From NCBI RefSeq assembly GCF_001612665.1, contig NZ_BDAX01000029.1, positions 1 to 64,000 on the forward strand: 64,000 nt of DNA, in the 5' to 3' direction. This DNA comes from Nocardia alba NBRC 108234. GTDB taxonomy: Bacteria > Actinomycetota > Actinomycetes > Mycobacteriales > Mycobacteriaceae. Shown in pieces: positions 41,612 to 50,237 of the stretch; position 1 is the first letter of the stretch; every line of letters begins with the position of its first letter. The notes beneath the pieces were generated by a model. It ran no database searches. It was not told the DNA's origin and saw only the letters and a list, made by a program, of their open reading frames with translations. A program made the translations under genes and the position numbers.

Positions 41612-42687
41612 GCCGTAACCACCACGCCCGCCTCGCCGTCTCGGTCCTGGCCGCGGTCAGCGTCGCCTCGTGCACCGTCGACGATCTCGCGCTACCCCAG
41701 CCGGGGGTCGACGGCCCGTCCTATCGGGTACGCGCGGTCTTCGACAACGCGCTGAACCTGCCCGAGCGAGCACGGGTCAAGATCGGCGGCACCGACATCG
41801 GTGTCGTGACCCGGATCGACACCACCGACTTCCTGGCCGACGTCGAGCTCGAAGTGCAACGCGCCGTCGCGCTTCCGCACGGCACCCGCGCCGAACTCCG
41901 GCAGTCGACGCCGCTGGGGGACATCCACGTGGCGGTCATCCTGCCCGAGTACCGGCCGCAGGCGCCGTTGCTCGCCGACGGCGATGTCATCGACCGCGAC
42001 CATACTTCCGCGGGCGCCTCGGTGGAGGAGCTGATGATGGCCATGTCGATGGTGCTCGACGGCGGGGCGATGAACCAGGTCGCCCGCATCACCTCGGAGC
42101 TGAACTCGATCGTCGGCGGTCGCGGCCCACAGCTGTCGCATCTGCTGACCGAGCTCACCGCGGCGCTCGGCGCGCTGAATCAGCGCACCGGACAGCTCGA
42201 TTCGGTCTTGCACGGGCTCGACGGACTCACCACCACCCTGCGTGCCCGCAAGGCCGAACTCGGCCAGGTCGCCGAAACCTTTCCCGATCTGATCTCGGTG
42301 ATCGCCGAGAACAACCGGACCATCACCGATCTGACGACGAAGGTGTCCACGGTGACAGCCGCGCTGGGCGACTTCACCTCCACGACCGGGCCCGAATTCC
42401 TCGGCCTGTTCGACAGCGTGCAGGCACTGATGTCGGGGTTCACCCGCATGGGCGAGGACCTCGCGGGCACCCTGGACAAGTTCAACGCACTGGCGCCCTC
42501 GGTGCGAGCCAGCACCCGAGGGCCGGGTCTCGCTGTGGCAGCGACGATTTCCGCTCTCGATCTAGGTGCGCTCACCGACCCCACCGGCAGCCGGATGCCC
42601 GACGGTACCGACGTGACCGGGTTCATCGGCAGCCTGTCGCAGGTTCTCGCCCGCGTGCTCGGCCGACTGCAAGGAGGTCCGCGATGA
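41608..42687 (+). CDS. mceE: Mce family protein E, lipoprotein
   Basis: A 359-aa Mce lipoprotein (LprK type). A short signal peptide ends in lipobox SVASC, cysteine at about residue 22. The MCE domain (LNLPERARVKIGGTDIGVVTRI, TPLGDIHVAVILP) is followed by long helices that shape the tube (TELTAALGALNQRTGQLDS, RARKAELGQVAETFPDLISVIAENNRT). The ATG overlaps the mceD stop (ATGA). It contains no other cysteine after the lipobox. Confidence 0.92.
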   Translation: MSRNHHARLAVSVLAAVSVASCTVDDLALPQPGVDGPSYRVRAVFDNALNLPERARVKIGGTDIGVVTRIDTTDFLADVELEVQRAVALPHGTRAELRQSTPLGDIHVAVILPEYRPQAPLLADGDVIDRDHTSAGASVEELMMAMSMVLDGGAMNQVARITSELNSIVGGRGPQLSHLLTELTAALGALNQRTGQLDSVLHGLDGLTTTLRARKAELGQVAETFPDLISVIAENNRTITDLTTKVSTVTAALGDFTSTTGPEFLGLFDSVQALMSGFTRMGEDLAGTLDKFNALAPSVRASTRGPGLAVAATISALDLGALTDPTGSRMPDGTDVTGFIGSLSQVLARVLGRLQGGPR

Positions 42688-43934
42688 CCGATCCCGCCGA
42701 GGGCACCGTCCCGACGCCGGGAGATAACCGGTACCCGATCGTCGATCGTGGGGCCGGCGTCGTTGTCGGTCTTGCCCGGTGGGCGCACCGGCACCGGATC
42801 CTGTTCGCGATGACAGGGATGGTCGGGCTGCTCGTCATCGGCTCGGCGTATATCGCCATCGACGTCGTGGGGGTGCGGCCGATGCGCACGACCTACACGG
42901 TGCAGGTGCGGCTCACCGGCTCCGGCGGTTTGCTGGCGCACAGTCCGGTGACCGTGCGCGGAGTACCGGTCGGCCGGGTCAGCGCGCTACACCTCGAGGG
43001 CGATGGCATCCGTGCCGAGGCGGTCATCGACAGTGCCGCCAGGATTCCGGTCGGCACCGTGGTGGCGGTCGGCCGGTTGTCGGCGGCGGGTGAGCAGTAT
43101 CTGGACTTCCGGCCCACCACCGGGGACGGGCCCTATCTGGCCGACGGTGCCGTGGTGGCTCCCGAGCAGGCGAGCACCCCCGTCACCATCGACTCGTTCC
43201 TCTCCAATACCGGCGCCCTGATCGGCGGAATGAACCCGGAACGGCTCACGGTGATCGTGGACGAACTCGATCGTGCCCTGCGCGGTGGTCCCGACGTGCT
43301 GCGCACGGTCATCAGCGGACTGAGTCAGGCCATGAACGGGCTCACCGGATTACTCCCCCAGACCACGGCGATGATCCGCAATCTGCAGGTCATCGCCGAG
43401 ACGACCGCGCACGCCCAACCCGACCTCGGCACCCTCGTCCGTGGGTCGAGCGAGTTGTTCGATCAGATGAACGCGGCCGATCAGGAAGTGCGTGAACTCC
43501 TCGACCTGGGTCCGGGCCGACTGGCCACACTGAGCGGCGTCCTCACCGAAACCACGGATCCGATGACGAACCTGGTGACCAACTTCGTGGCTATCACCCG
43601 GGCCGCCCGACTACGCACTCCGGCGATGACCGCATTGTTCCCCGCCCTGCGGACCGGGGTGGTCGCCGTCGGTATCCCCGCCCACGACAACGCCTTTCAC
43701 ACCGTCGCCGAACCGTGGCCGCGCCCCACCTGCGAATACGAGACCATCCCCGTCTCGCCCACTACGGTCTCCGACGGTCGCATCCCCCTCTACAACTACT
43801 GCGTCACCAGCCACCCGGAACTACAGATCCGTGGATCGGCCAACGCACCGCGCCCCGCCGGCCCCGACAACGGATCAGGGCCACCGCCCGGAGTCACCGG
43901 CACCGAACTCTCCGTTCCCCTTCCCGCAGGCTGA
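42684..43934 (+). CDS. mceF: Mce family protein F
   Basis: A 416-aa Mce subunit. A cytoplasmic N-terminal tail of about 40 residues precedes the anchor helix (about 41-62); the MCE domain follows (SPVTVRGVPVGRVSALHL, AAGEQYLDF). The helical region runs to about 340 and a Pro/Gly-rich tail ends in PPPGVTGTELSVPLPAG. Two cysteines in the last fifth (PTCEYETIP and YNYCVTSH) are standard for MceF. AAGGAGG at 42671-42677 is its ribosome site, and the ATG overlaps the mceE stop. Confidence 0.92.
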   Translation: MTDPAEGTVPTPGDNRYPIVDRGAGVVVGLARWAHRHRILFAMTGMVGLLVIGSAYIAIDVVGVRPMRTTYTVQVRLTGSGGLLAHSPVTVRGVPVGRVSALHLEGDGIRAEAVIDSAARIPVGTVVAVGRLSAAGEQYLDFRPTTGDGPYLADGAVVAPEQASTPVTIDSFLSNTGALIGGMNPERLTVIVDELDRALRGGPDVLRTVISGLSQAMNGLTGLLPQTTAMIRNLQVIAETTAHAQPDLGTLVRGSSELFDQMNAADQEVRELLDLGPGRLATLSGVLTETTDPMTNLVTNFVAITRAARLRTPAMTALFPALRTGVVAVGIPAHDNAFHTVAEPWPRPTCEYETIPVSPTTVSDGRIPLYNYCVTSHPELQIRGSANAPRPAGPDNGSGPPPGVTGTELSVPLPAG

Positions 43935-43959
43935 GCCGCGAATTCCCCGAGGACACGCT

Positions 43960-44550
43960 ATGACCACTGACCGAGCAGTACCCCCTCCGACGACGGACGA
44001 AGCCGCCGCCGGCACCGGGCGATCCGCGGTTCCGATCGCCGATGCCGCCGTGCCGCGTCGGTATCGACGCGCCGCGATCCCGGCGACCGCCCTCATCAGC
44101 GTCGCCGCGGTGGCGACCGCGACCTGGCTGGCCGTGGACAACCACGGCATGCGAGCACGGGAGCAGGCCCGCGAGGCAGCTCATCGGGCCGCCTGCGCCT
44201 ACGCTCCGACACTGGCCCGCTACGACGCCAAGGATCTCGACACCTATTTCGGCGCGGTCCTCGCCGGCGCCACCGGCGACTGGAAGACCGAATTCGATGC
44301 CACCAGTAGAGATCTGCGTGAGGTCCTCATGCAGGGCCAGGTCGTCGCCACCGTCGGCACCGTCGAGTGCGCCATCGAATCCGCCGACGAGACGACCGCC
44401 GAGGCGGTCGCGGTCATCAATCAGACGATCACCAGCCTCGGCACCAAAGGTGCCCCTGCGCCCGGTCAGCTCGCCGTCTCGATGACGCTGCGCAAGGACG
44501 CCGACCGCTGGCTGGTCAGCGAAGTCAGCTCCCCGATGCTCGCCCACTGA
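43960..44550 (+). CDS. Mce-associated membrane protein (Mas)
   Basis: A 196-aa protein with a disordered Pro/Thr/Ala-rich N-terminus, a single transmembrane helix at about 44-62, and an extracytoplasmic SnoaL/NTF2-like domain (ACAYAPTLARYDAKDLDTYFGAVLAGATGDWKTEF). This is the layout of the Mce-associated proteins found after mceF in actinobacterial operons, where they stabilise the complex. The ATG has CGAGGA 6 nt upstream and lies 25 nt after mceF. Part of the same operon. Confidence 0.85.
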   Translation: MTTDRAVPPPTTDEAAAGTGRSAVPIADAAVPRRYRRAAIPATALISVAAVATATWLAVDNHGMRAREQAREAAHRAACAYAPTLARYDAKDLDTYFGAVLAGATGDWKTEFDATSRDLREVLMQGQVVATVGTVECAIESADETTAEAVAVINQTITSLGTKGAPAPGQLAVSMTLRKDADRWLVSEVSSPMLAH

Positions 44551-44566
44551 CCGAGAAGGACTCCCG

Positions 44567-44905
44567 GTGACCCACCAGACCACGCCTGCTCCCACCGCTG
44601 CCGGATCGCCGCTGCGCGAGATCCTGCGCATCCCGGCGGTCCGGCGGATCCGCCGCCGCGCCAGCCGCCTCGGCACCGCACTCGCCGGGCGTCTTCGCCT
44701 CGCCGTCATAGCCGGACTCGCCCTCGCCACCGCGACTGTCACCGCGCTGATCGGGGCCGTCTTCGCGGTGGCCGCCCTGGTCCGGGGACTGGAACAGGTC
44801 CTACCGTCCTGGCTCGCCTACGCCACGACAGCGGGGCTGCTGTTGCTGTGCGCGGCGGTGTCGATCGCGGTCGGCGCGTGGGCACTGCTTCGCGCCGGCG
44901 GATGA
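44567..44905 (+). CDS. small two-helix membrane protein at the end of the mce operon
   Basis: A 112-aa protein starting at GTG with AGAAGGA upstream. Its N-terminus is very basic (RRIRRRASRLG), then two hydrophobic helices occur at about 46-73 and 82-108. It resembles small phage-holin-like or DUF1469-type membrane proteins, but I do not recognise a family. It sits 16 nt after the Mas gene, so it is probably the last gene of the mce operon. The palindrome at 44932-44949 follows. Confidence 0.6.
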   Translation: MTHQTTPAPTAAGSPLREILRIPAVRRIRRRASRLGTALAGRLRLAVIAGLALATATVTALIGAVFAVAALVRGLEQVLPSWLAYATTAGLLLLCAAVSIAVGAWALLRAGG

Positions 44906-44931
44906 TCGGCACGGTCGGGTGTCTGCCACGT

Positions 44932-44949
44932 CCGGGCGTCGACGCCCGG
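44932..44949. terminator. perfect palindrome between convergent operons
   Basis: An 18-nt perfect palindrome CCGGGCGTC/GACGCCCGG in the 53-nt gap between the last mce-operon gene and the convergent MFS gene. As RNA it forms a 7-bp stem with a TCGA loop from either strand, so it can serve both transcripts. Confidence 0.6.
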
Positions 44950-44958
44950 CGAGCGCGT

Positions 44959-46374
44959 TCAGCGGGAGGCGCGGGTGCTGCGGAAGGTGAGCGCGACCAG
45001 GAAGGTCAGGGCGGCGATGACGGCGGCGGCGGCGAAAGCGGCGGTCATGCCGCCGACCAGGGCGTGGGTCGGCGCACCGCCCGTGTCGCGGGCGGCGGTG
45101 CCGAAGATCGTCACCAGGATGGCCAGGCCGAGGGCTCCACCGGTCTGCTGCATGGTCTGCAGGGCGCCGCCTGCCGCACCGGCTTCGTCGGGCGAGACGG
45201 TGGCCATGATGATCACGTTCAGTGGGGAGAACGCGAGCCCGATGCCGCAGCCCATCACGACCATCGCCACGAACAGCAGGGGGAAGTAGCCGGAACTCTC
45301 CGAGAGCCTGGTCAGTAGCACGAGGCCGGTGACCATGGCGACGGAGCCGGTCGCCGTCACCGGTTTGGGTCCGAACCGCGCGAGCAACCTCGGGATCAGG
45401 CGGATCATCGCGAACATCAGCACCGCGGTCGGCAGGAACGCGAAACCTGTTGCCAGCGAACTCATTCCCAGCACATCCTGCAGATATTGGGTGAGAAAGA
45501 AGAACATCGACATGCCCGCCATCGGGCCGAGGAACACGTTCAGATAGGCGGCGGCGCGATTGCGGTCGGCGAACAGGTGCAGTGGCAGAAGTGGTTGCGG
45601 CGCACGCAGTTCGATCGCGACGAACCCCGCCAGCAGCGCCGCCCCGACCGCGAGCCAGATGTCGGTGCCCGCCGCGGCCCACCCGTGCGAGGCGGCACTG
45701 ATGAACCCGTAGACGAGGGCGGCGACGCCGGCGGTCGCCGTCACCGCGCCGGGTAGGTCGAGCCGGGCGGCGCGCCGCGGCAGATCGGGCAGGTAGCGCA
45801 GCGCGAGCACGGCGATGACCAGTCCGAACGGCACATTGATGAACAGCACCGAGCGCCAGCCGAACCATTCGGTCAGCAGCCCGCCGACGATCAAACCGAT
45901 CGCGAAACCGGCACTCGACATGCCGGAGAACAGGGCGAGCACCCGGATCCGCGCCTTGGGCTCGGTGAACGTAGTAGTCAGCAGCGCAAGGGTATTCGGC
46001 CCTGCCATGGCGCCGCCGATACCCTGCAGCGCGCGGGCCGCGAGCAACCACCCGGCCGAGGGCGCCAGCCCACCGGCCAGCGAGGCGAGGGTGAACAGCA
46101 GCACGCCGGCGATGAACATCGCCCGCCTGCCGAACAGATCGCCCGCCCGACCGCCGAGCAGCAGTAGGCCGCCGAAGACCAACGTGTAGGAGTTCATGAC
46201 CCAGGACAGGCTGGTGGCGCTGAACTCGAGGTCGGTCCTGATGTGCGGCAGCGCCACATTCATCACGGTGATATCGAGGATGAGCATGAGTTGACAGGTC
46301 AGCAAAGTGACCAGGATCAGCCGTGGCCGAGCACGCTCTACCTGGGCTTTTTCCGGAAGTGTGGTGGTAGTCAA
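44959..46374 (-). CDS. MFS drug efflux transporter, DHA2 (EmrB/QacA) family
   Basis: A 471-aa, 14-helix proton-driven efflux pump. Motif A is GGRAGDLFGRR in loop 2-3, motif B follows in AARALQGIGGAMAGPNTLALL, and motif C-like GLIVGGLLTEWFGWRSVLFINVPFG is the DHA2 signature. Such pumps export lipophilic drugs, dyes or biocides. The start is TTG 46374 with GGAG 5 nt upstream. It diverges from a TetR gene, with CGGAGA palindromes between, the standard arrangement for an inducible pump. Confidence 0.92.
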   Translation of the reverse strand: MTTTTLPEKAQVERARPRLILVTLLTCQLMLILDITVMNVALPHIRTDLEFSATSLSWVMNSYTLVFGGLLLLGGRAGDLFGRRAMFIAGVLLFTLASLAGGLAPSAGWLLAARALQGIGGAMAGPNTLALLTTTFTEPKARIRVLALFSGMSSAGFAIGLIVGGLLTEWFGWRSVLFINVPFGLVIAVLALRYLPDLPRRAARLDLPGAVTATAGVAALVYGFISAASHGWAAAGTDIWLAVGAALLAGFVAIELRAPQPLLPLHLFADRNRAAAYLNVFLGPMAGMSMFFFLTQYLQDVLGMSSLATGFAFLPTAVLMFAMIRLIPRLLARFGPKPVTATGSVAMVTGLVLLTRLSESSGYFPLLFVAMVVMGCGIGLAFSPLNVIIMATVSPDEAGAAGGALQTMQQTGGALGLAILVTIFGTAARDTGGAPTHALVGGMTAAFAAAAVIAALTFLVALTFRSTRASR

Positions 46375-46401
46375 GAACGCTCCATCAACAAGGAACTAAA
46401 A

Positions 46402-46485
46402 CGGAGAGAGTCTCCGCTTATGACAGAGCTAGCATAGGGAGAAAGCCTCCGGTTACGCAAGACTAAACGGAGACTTCATCCGTTT
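46402..46485. promoter_or_regulatory. CGGAGA-type operators between MFS pump and TetR
   Basis: Site 1 is CGGAGA-N3-TCTCCG (46402-46416). Site 2 is AAACGGA-N7-TCCGTTT (46465-46485), ending 15 nt before the TetR GTG. A weaker GGAG/CTCC pair lies between at about 46438-46450. Repeated half-sites in a divergent promoter region mark probable binding sites for the TetR at 46501-47073. Confidence 0.68.
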
Positions 46486-46500
46486 CCAGTGGAGGATCTT

Positions 46501-47073
46501 GTGGACGCACCGTCGCGGCCGATGCGCGCCGACGCACGCCGCAATTACGAGCGCATCATCGATTGCGCCCGCGACGCGTTCGCCGAGCACGGCACCGACG
46601 CGCCCCTCGATGACATCGCACGGCGCGCGGGGGTCGGCCCGGGGACGCTGTATCGCCACTTCCCGAATCGCACGACGCTCATGGAAGCGGTGTACCGCGC
46701 CAACATCGAGACCCTCGCCGCACGGGCCGACGAATTACGGCGAACCCACGCTCCCCTCGACGCGTTCGACGCCTGGTTCACCGATCTGGTCACCTATATC
46801 CTCGAAAAGCACGGCCTGGCAACCACTCTCAAAGCCGCCATCGACCGCTCCTCGGATACTCTCGCCGCCTGCTCCACCCTGCTCGCCGAAGCCGCGGGCA
46901 ACGTGCTGATCCCGGTGCAGCAGGCAGGCCTCATCCGCCCCGAAGTGAGCCCACGCGACGTCCTGCGCCTCGGCCACGGCATCGGCGCCGGCTGCCAGGC
47001 CGCGGCCGACTCCGCCCCACTGCTCACGGACGTGGCCCTCGCGGGGCTACGCGCCCAGCCCCGCACAGCCTGA
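46501..47073 (+). CDS. TetR family regulator of the MFS pump
   Basis: A 190-aa TetR protein: HTH at about 10-56 (DDIARRAGVGPGTLYRHFPNRTTLMEAVY, a textbook TetR_N) and an SbtR-like C-terminal domain (FDAWFTDLVTYILEKHGL...). It is divergent from the efflux pump and flanked by palindromes, so it most likely represses the pump and itself. GTG 46501 is preferred because GGAGG (46490-46494) lies 6 nt upstream; an in-frame GTG at 46489 would put the ribosome site inside the gene. Confidence 0.9.
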   Translation: MDAPSRPMRADARRNYERIIDCARDAFAEHGTDAPLDDIARRAGVGPGTLYRHFPNRTTLMEAVYRANIETLAARADELRRTHAPLDAFDAWFTDLVTYILEKHGLATTLKAAIDRSSDTLAACSTLLAEAAGNVLIPVQQAGLIRPEVSPRDVLRLGHGIGAGCQAAADSAPLLTDVALAGLRAQPRTA

Positions 47074-47092
47074 GCGCACTCGCGCCTGCCTC

Positions 47093-47392
47093 TCACCCCC
47101 GAACTCGTCGGATCCCCGCCGCGAAATCGTCGAGGACAGTGAGAATTCCGTCGGCCTGCCAGACCCGATTCCTGGCACGCTGCGACACCTCACGTAGCAC
47201 GCCGGACGCGACGAGCCGATCGATCGCGCGCTGCGCCGCGACCCCACTGGTGCCGAAGGTGTCAACGACATACGTGCTGTTCACGACCGGCTGCGCGATG
47301 AGACTGTCGATCACCTTCCAGACCACGGAATCGGCGCGAGCGGTGGTCTGTTCGCGATAGGCGGCACGCACGGCGCGAAGTTCGTCGACCAT
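47093..47392 (-). pseudogene. C-terminal remnant of a Fic family protein (winged-helix part)
   Basis: A 99-aa frame whose sequence (VVWKVIDSLIAQPVVNSTYVVDTFGTSGVAAQRAIDRL then LREVSQRARNRVWQADGILTVLDDFAAG) corresponds to the winged-helix C-terminus of Fic/DOC AMPylators. The Fic core with its HPFxxGNGR motif is absent: an in-frame TAG lies eight codons before the ATG and no Fic sequence is seen upstream. The ATG has no ribosome site. It is most likely a decayed gene. It could be expressed as a small DNA-binding protein, since a palindrome lies 73 nt upstream (47465-47491). Confidence 0.65.
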
Positions 47393-47464
47393 GCGACGTC
47401 CCGTGCCGACGGCCTAGAAGGTCGCGTCCACGAATCGGCGCATACCCAACCATGGGAGCTCGAG

Positions 47465-47491
47465 GTTAGGTAACTGTGCCCACTACCTAAC
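47465..47491. repeat. 8-bp inverted repeat with 11-nt spacer
   Basis: GTTAGGTA (47465-47472) and TACCTAAC (47484-47491) are perfect complements in the gap between the Fic remnant and argR. The site is AT-richer than its surroundings and looks like an operator for a dimeric regulator; which one is unknown. It may be the operator of the former Fic gene. Confidence 0.5.
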
Positions 47492-47541
47492 TTTAAGCCT
47501 GCATGGTTCAACAGCGCCGAAACAGCCCAACGGTTGTCAGG

Positions 47542-48045
47542 TCAGGCCAGGTCTTCGATTTTGGCCGCCAGTTCGGCGCCGGTGAGTGGTTCGCGGGCGA
47601 TGACGGCGATGGTGTCGTCACCGGCGATGGTGCCGACGATGTAGGGCAGGGCGGCGCGGTCGAGGGCGCTGGCCAGGAAGTGGGCGGCGCCGGGCGGGGT
47701 GCGCAGGACGGCCAGATTGCCGCTGGCATCGGTGGAGACGAGCAGGTCGCCGAGGAGTTTGGACAGGCGGCCGGTGCCGCCGGTGACGCCACGTACGGGA
47801 CTGCCGTCCTCGGGGACGATGTAGACGCCCGCGCCGCCGTCGGCCGCGCGCAGTTTCACCGCGCCGAGTTCGTCGAGGTCGCGCGACAGGGTGGCCTGGG
47901 TGGTCTCGATGCCCTCGGCCGACAGCAGGGCGGCGAGTTCGGTCTGACTGCGCACCGAATGCGAGGTCAGCAGTTCGATGATGCGTGACTGGCGGCCGGC
48001 GCGGGTACGGGCGATCGCGGGCGAGCCCTTCTCGGGCGCGCTCAT
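47542..48045 (-). CDS. argR: arginine repressor ArgR
   Basis: Arginine-sensing hexameric repressor (167 aa). The N-terminal winged helix (RQSRIIELLTSHSVRSQTELAALLSAEGIETTQATLSRDLDELGAVKL) binds ARG boxes, and the C-terminal GTIAGDDTIAVI block binds arginine and makes the trimer. ATG 48045 has GAGG upstream; ATG 48078 would add 11 residues. It is the last gene of argCJBDFR here. Likely targets in this window are the two matching boxes at 33144-33174 and 53431-53461. Confidence 0.95.
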   Translation of the reverse strand: MSAPEKGSPAIARTRAGRQSRIIELLTSHSVRSQTELAALLSAEGIETTQATLSRDLDELGAVKLRAADGGAGVYIVPEDGSPVRGVTGGTGRLSKLLGDLLVSTDASGNLAVLRTPPGAAHFLASALDRAALPYIVGTIAGDDTIAVIAREPLTGAELAAKIEDLA

Positions 48046-48105
48046 ACCCGCGCCTCGCTGCGCTCGCTCATCGCCCAACCCCGTCGCCGGCCCCGGTTCG
48101 CGGTC

Positions 48106-49038
48106 TCACGCGGCGGCTTTCGCGAGCAGCCACACCAGCAGCGCCTTCTGGGCGTGCAGGCGATTCTCGGCCTCGTCCCAGACCACGCTGTGCGCACCGT
48201 CGAGCACCTCGTCGGTGATCTCCTCACCCCGGTGCGCCGGAAGACAGTGCAGCACAATCGCTTCCGGAGCCGCGTTGGCGAGCAGCGCGGTGTTGAGCTG
48301 GAACGGGCGGAACGGGCCGACGCGGTCGAGACCGTCGTTCTCCTGCCCCATGGAGGTCCACGTGTCGGTGACCAGCACATCGGCGCCGGTCGCACCGACC
48401 ACCGGGTCGCCGGTGACCGACACGGTCGCGCCGGTTTCGGCGGCCCGCTTCGCGGCGGCGTCCAGGATCCACGGCAGCGGTTCGAAACCGGCGGGGGCGG
48501 CCACGGTCACGTTCATTCCGGCGGTGACGCCGCCGAGCAGCAGTGAATGCGCCATATTATTGGCACCGTCACCGAAGTAGGTGAGGTTCAGCCCCGCGAG
48601 GGCGCCCTTGCGCTCGCTGATCGTCTGCAGATCCGCGAGCACCTGACAGGGGTGGAACTCGTTGGACAGCGCGTTCACCACGGGAACCGTTGCGGTAACG
48701 ACCATCTCGTCGAGGCGGGACTGTTCGAAGGTCCGCCACACGATGGCGTCGACGTAGCGCGAGAGCACGCTGCCGGTGTCGCCGAGAGTCTCCTCACGAC
48801 CCAGCTGGGTGTCGCGACCGTCGACGACGACCGCGTGCCCGCCGAGCTGAGCGATGCCGAGCTCGAACGAGAAGCGGGTGCGGGTGGAGTTCTTCTCGAA
48901 GATCACCCCGACCCCGCGTGGCCCGTCGAGCGGCCGGCGCGCGAAGGGATCTTTCTTCAATTCGGCGGCGATGGCGAGGATCTCGGCCTGCTCGGCCTGG
49001 GTCACATCATCGTCGCGCAAGAAATGACGCAGGGTCAC
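48106..49038 (-). CDS. argF: ornithine carbamoyltransferase
   Basis: Joins carbamoyl phosphate to ornithine to give citrulline. The 310-aa chain has the carbamoyl-phosphate motif STRTRFSFE near residue 50, HPCQVLADLQT (about 130-140) and the ornithine-binding HCLPAHRG near 265-272. All catalytic residues are present. It overlaps argD by 4 nt at its start and is followed by argR after 60 nt. Typical length. Confidence 0.97.
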   Translation of the reverse strand: MTLRHFLRDDDVTQAEQAEILAIAAELKKDPFARRPLDGPRGVGVIFEKNSTRTRFSFELGIAQLGGHAVVVDGRDTQLGREETLGDTGSVLSRYVDAIVWRTFEQSRLDEMVVTATVPVVNALSNEFHPCQVLADLQTISERKGALAGLNLTYFGDGANNMAHSLLLGGVTAGMNVTVAAPAGFEPLPWILDAAAKRAAETGATVSVTGDPVVGATGADVLVTDTWTSMGQENDGLDRVGPFRPFQLNTALLANAAPEAIVLHCLPAHRGEEITDEVLDGAHSVVWDEAENRLHAQKALLVWLLAKAAA

Positions 49039-50237
49039 TTGGTCGCTCCCTTAGCATCGGCGGCGGCCTTGTCGAGGATCTCGGGCAGGTCGGCGACGAA
49101 ATTGTCGGCCTGGGTTTCGGTGAGCACCAGGGGCGGCGCCAACCGGATCACGTTGGGCTTGGCGGGGTTCAGCAGGTAGCCGGCCTCGCGGGCCCGTTCG
49201 TCGACATACGCGGAGATGTCGTTGTTGAGCACGATGCCGATGAGCAGACCCGCACCACGCACGTGGTCGATCTCGGGATGCTCGAGCAACGCGATGCCGT
49301 CGCTGAGCTTCTTGCCCACCCACTCCACGTGGGTCAGCAGGTTGTCGGAGTCGATCGTGCGCAGCACGGCCAAAGCCGCTGCGGCACAGACGGGATTGCC
49401 GCCGAAGGTAGTGCCGTGCAGACCGGGCGTGAGCAGTTCGGCGGCCCGGCCCTGCGCCAGCACGGCGCCGATCGGCAGGCCACCGCCGAGCCCCTTGGCC
49501 AGGGTGATGGCATCGGGCACGATGCCCGCCGCCTGGTGCGCGAAAAAGGTTCCGGTGCGCCCGATTCCGGTCTGCACCTCGTCGAGGATCAGTAGCGCCC
49601 CGGCCCTGGAGGTGATCTCGCGTGCCCTGGCGAGGTAGTCGAACGGCGGGACGACCACACCGCTCTCCCCCATCATCGGCTCGAGGAATACCGCGGCGGT
49701 GTCGGAATCGACCACTGCTTCGAGTGCGGCGGCGTCGCCGTAGGGCACGTGCACGACGCCGGGCGGCATCGGCTCGAACGGCGTGCGCTTGGCGGCCTGA
49801 CCCGTCAGGGCCAGCGCACCCATGGTACGACCGTGGAACGCCTCCTCGGCGGCGACGATCTTGGACCGTCCGGTGAGCCGCGCGATCTTGAACGCGGCCT
49901 CGTTGGCCTCGGTACCGGAGTTACAGAAGAACGCCTTGCCCTCACCGTCGCCGAAATGGGCCAGCAGCTTCTCGGCCAGCTCGATCACGGGCTCGCTGGC
50001 GTACAGGTTCGATACGTGGCCGAGCGTGCCCAACTGCTGGGTGACCGCTGCCAGGATGGCGGGGTGGGCGTGTCCGAGGCTGTTGACCGCGATCCCGCCG
50101 AGGAAGTCGACATAGCGCTTGCCGTCGGCGTCGTAGAGCACCGCACCGGCGCCGCGCACCAGCGCGACCTTCGGGGTGCCGTAGTTGTCCATCATCGCGG
50201 CCGACCACCGCTGCTGCAGCTTCTCTACTTCGCTCAT
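49035..50237 (-). CDS. argD: acetylornithine aminotransferase
   Basis: PLP-dependent class III aminotransferase (400 aa) converting N-acetylglutamate semialdehyde to N-acetylornithine. YVDFLGGIAVNSLGHAHP, FFCNSGTEANEAAFKIAR (phosphate loop), LILDEVQTGIGRTG (Asp for the pyridine nitrogen) and the Schiff-base lysine in ITLAKGLGGG are all intact. ATG 50237 overlaps the argB stop (ATGA); the 48-codon upstream extension is the argB 3' end read in another frame. Coupled to argF downstream by another 4-nt overlap. Confidence 0.97.
   Translation of the reverse strand: MSEVEKLQQRWSAAMMDNYGTPKVALVRGAGAVLYDADGKRYVDFLGGIAVNSLGHAHPAILAAVTQQLGTLGHVSNLYASEPVIELAEKLLAHFGDGEGKAFFCNSGTEANEAAFKIARLTGRSKIVAAEEAFHGRTMGALALTGQAAKRTPFEPMPPGVVHVPYGDAAALEAVVDSDTAAVFLEPMMGESGVVVPPFDYLARAREITSRAGALLILDEVQTGIGRTGTFFAHQAAGIVPDAITLAKGLGGGLPIGAVLAQGRAAELLTPGLHGTTFGGNPVCAAAALAVLRTIDSDNLLTHVEWVGKKLSDGIALLEHPEIDHVRGAGLLIGIVLNNDISAYVDERAREAGYLLNPAKPNVIRLAPPLVLTETQADNFVADLPEILDKAAADAKGATK

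Noticed and set aside
41670..42683. In-frame upstream extension of mceF
   Set aside because: Lies wholly inside mceE; mceF has its own ATG with AAGGAGG and a 4-nt overlap.
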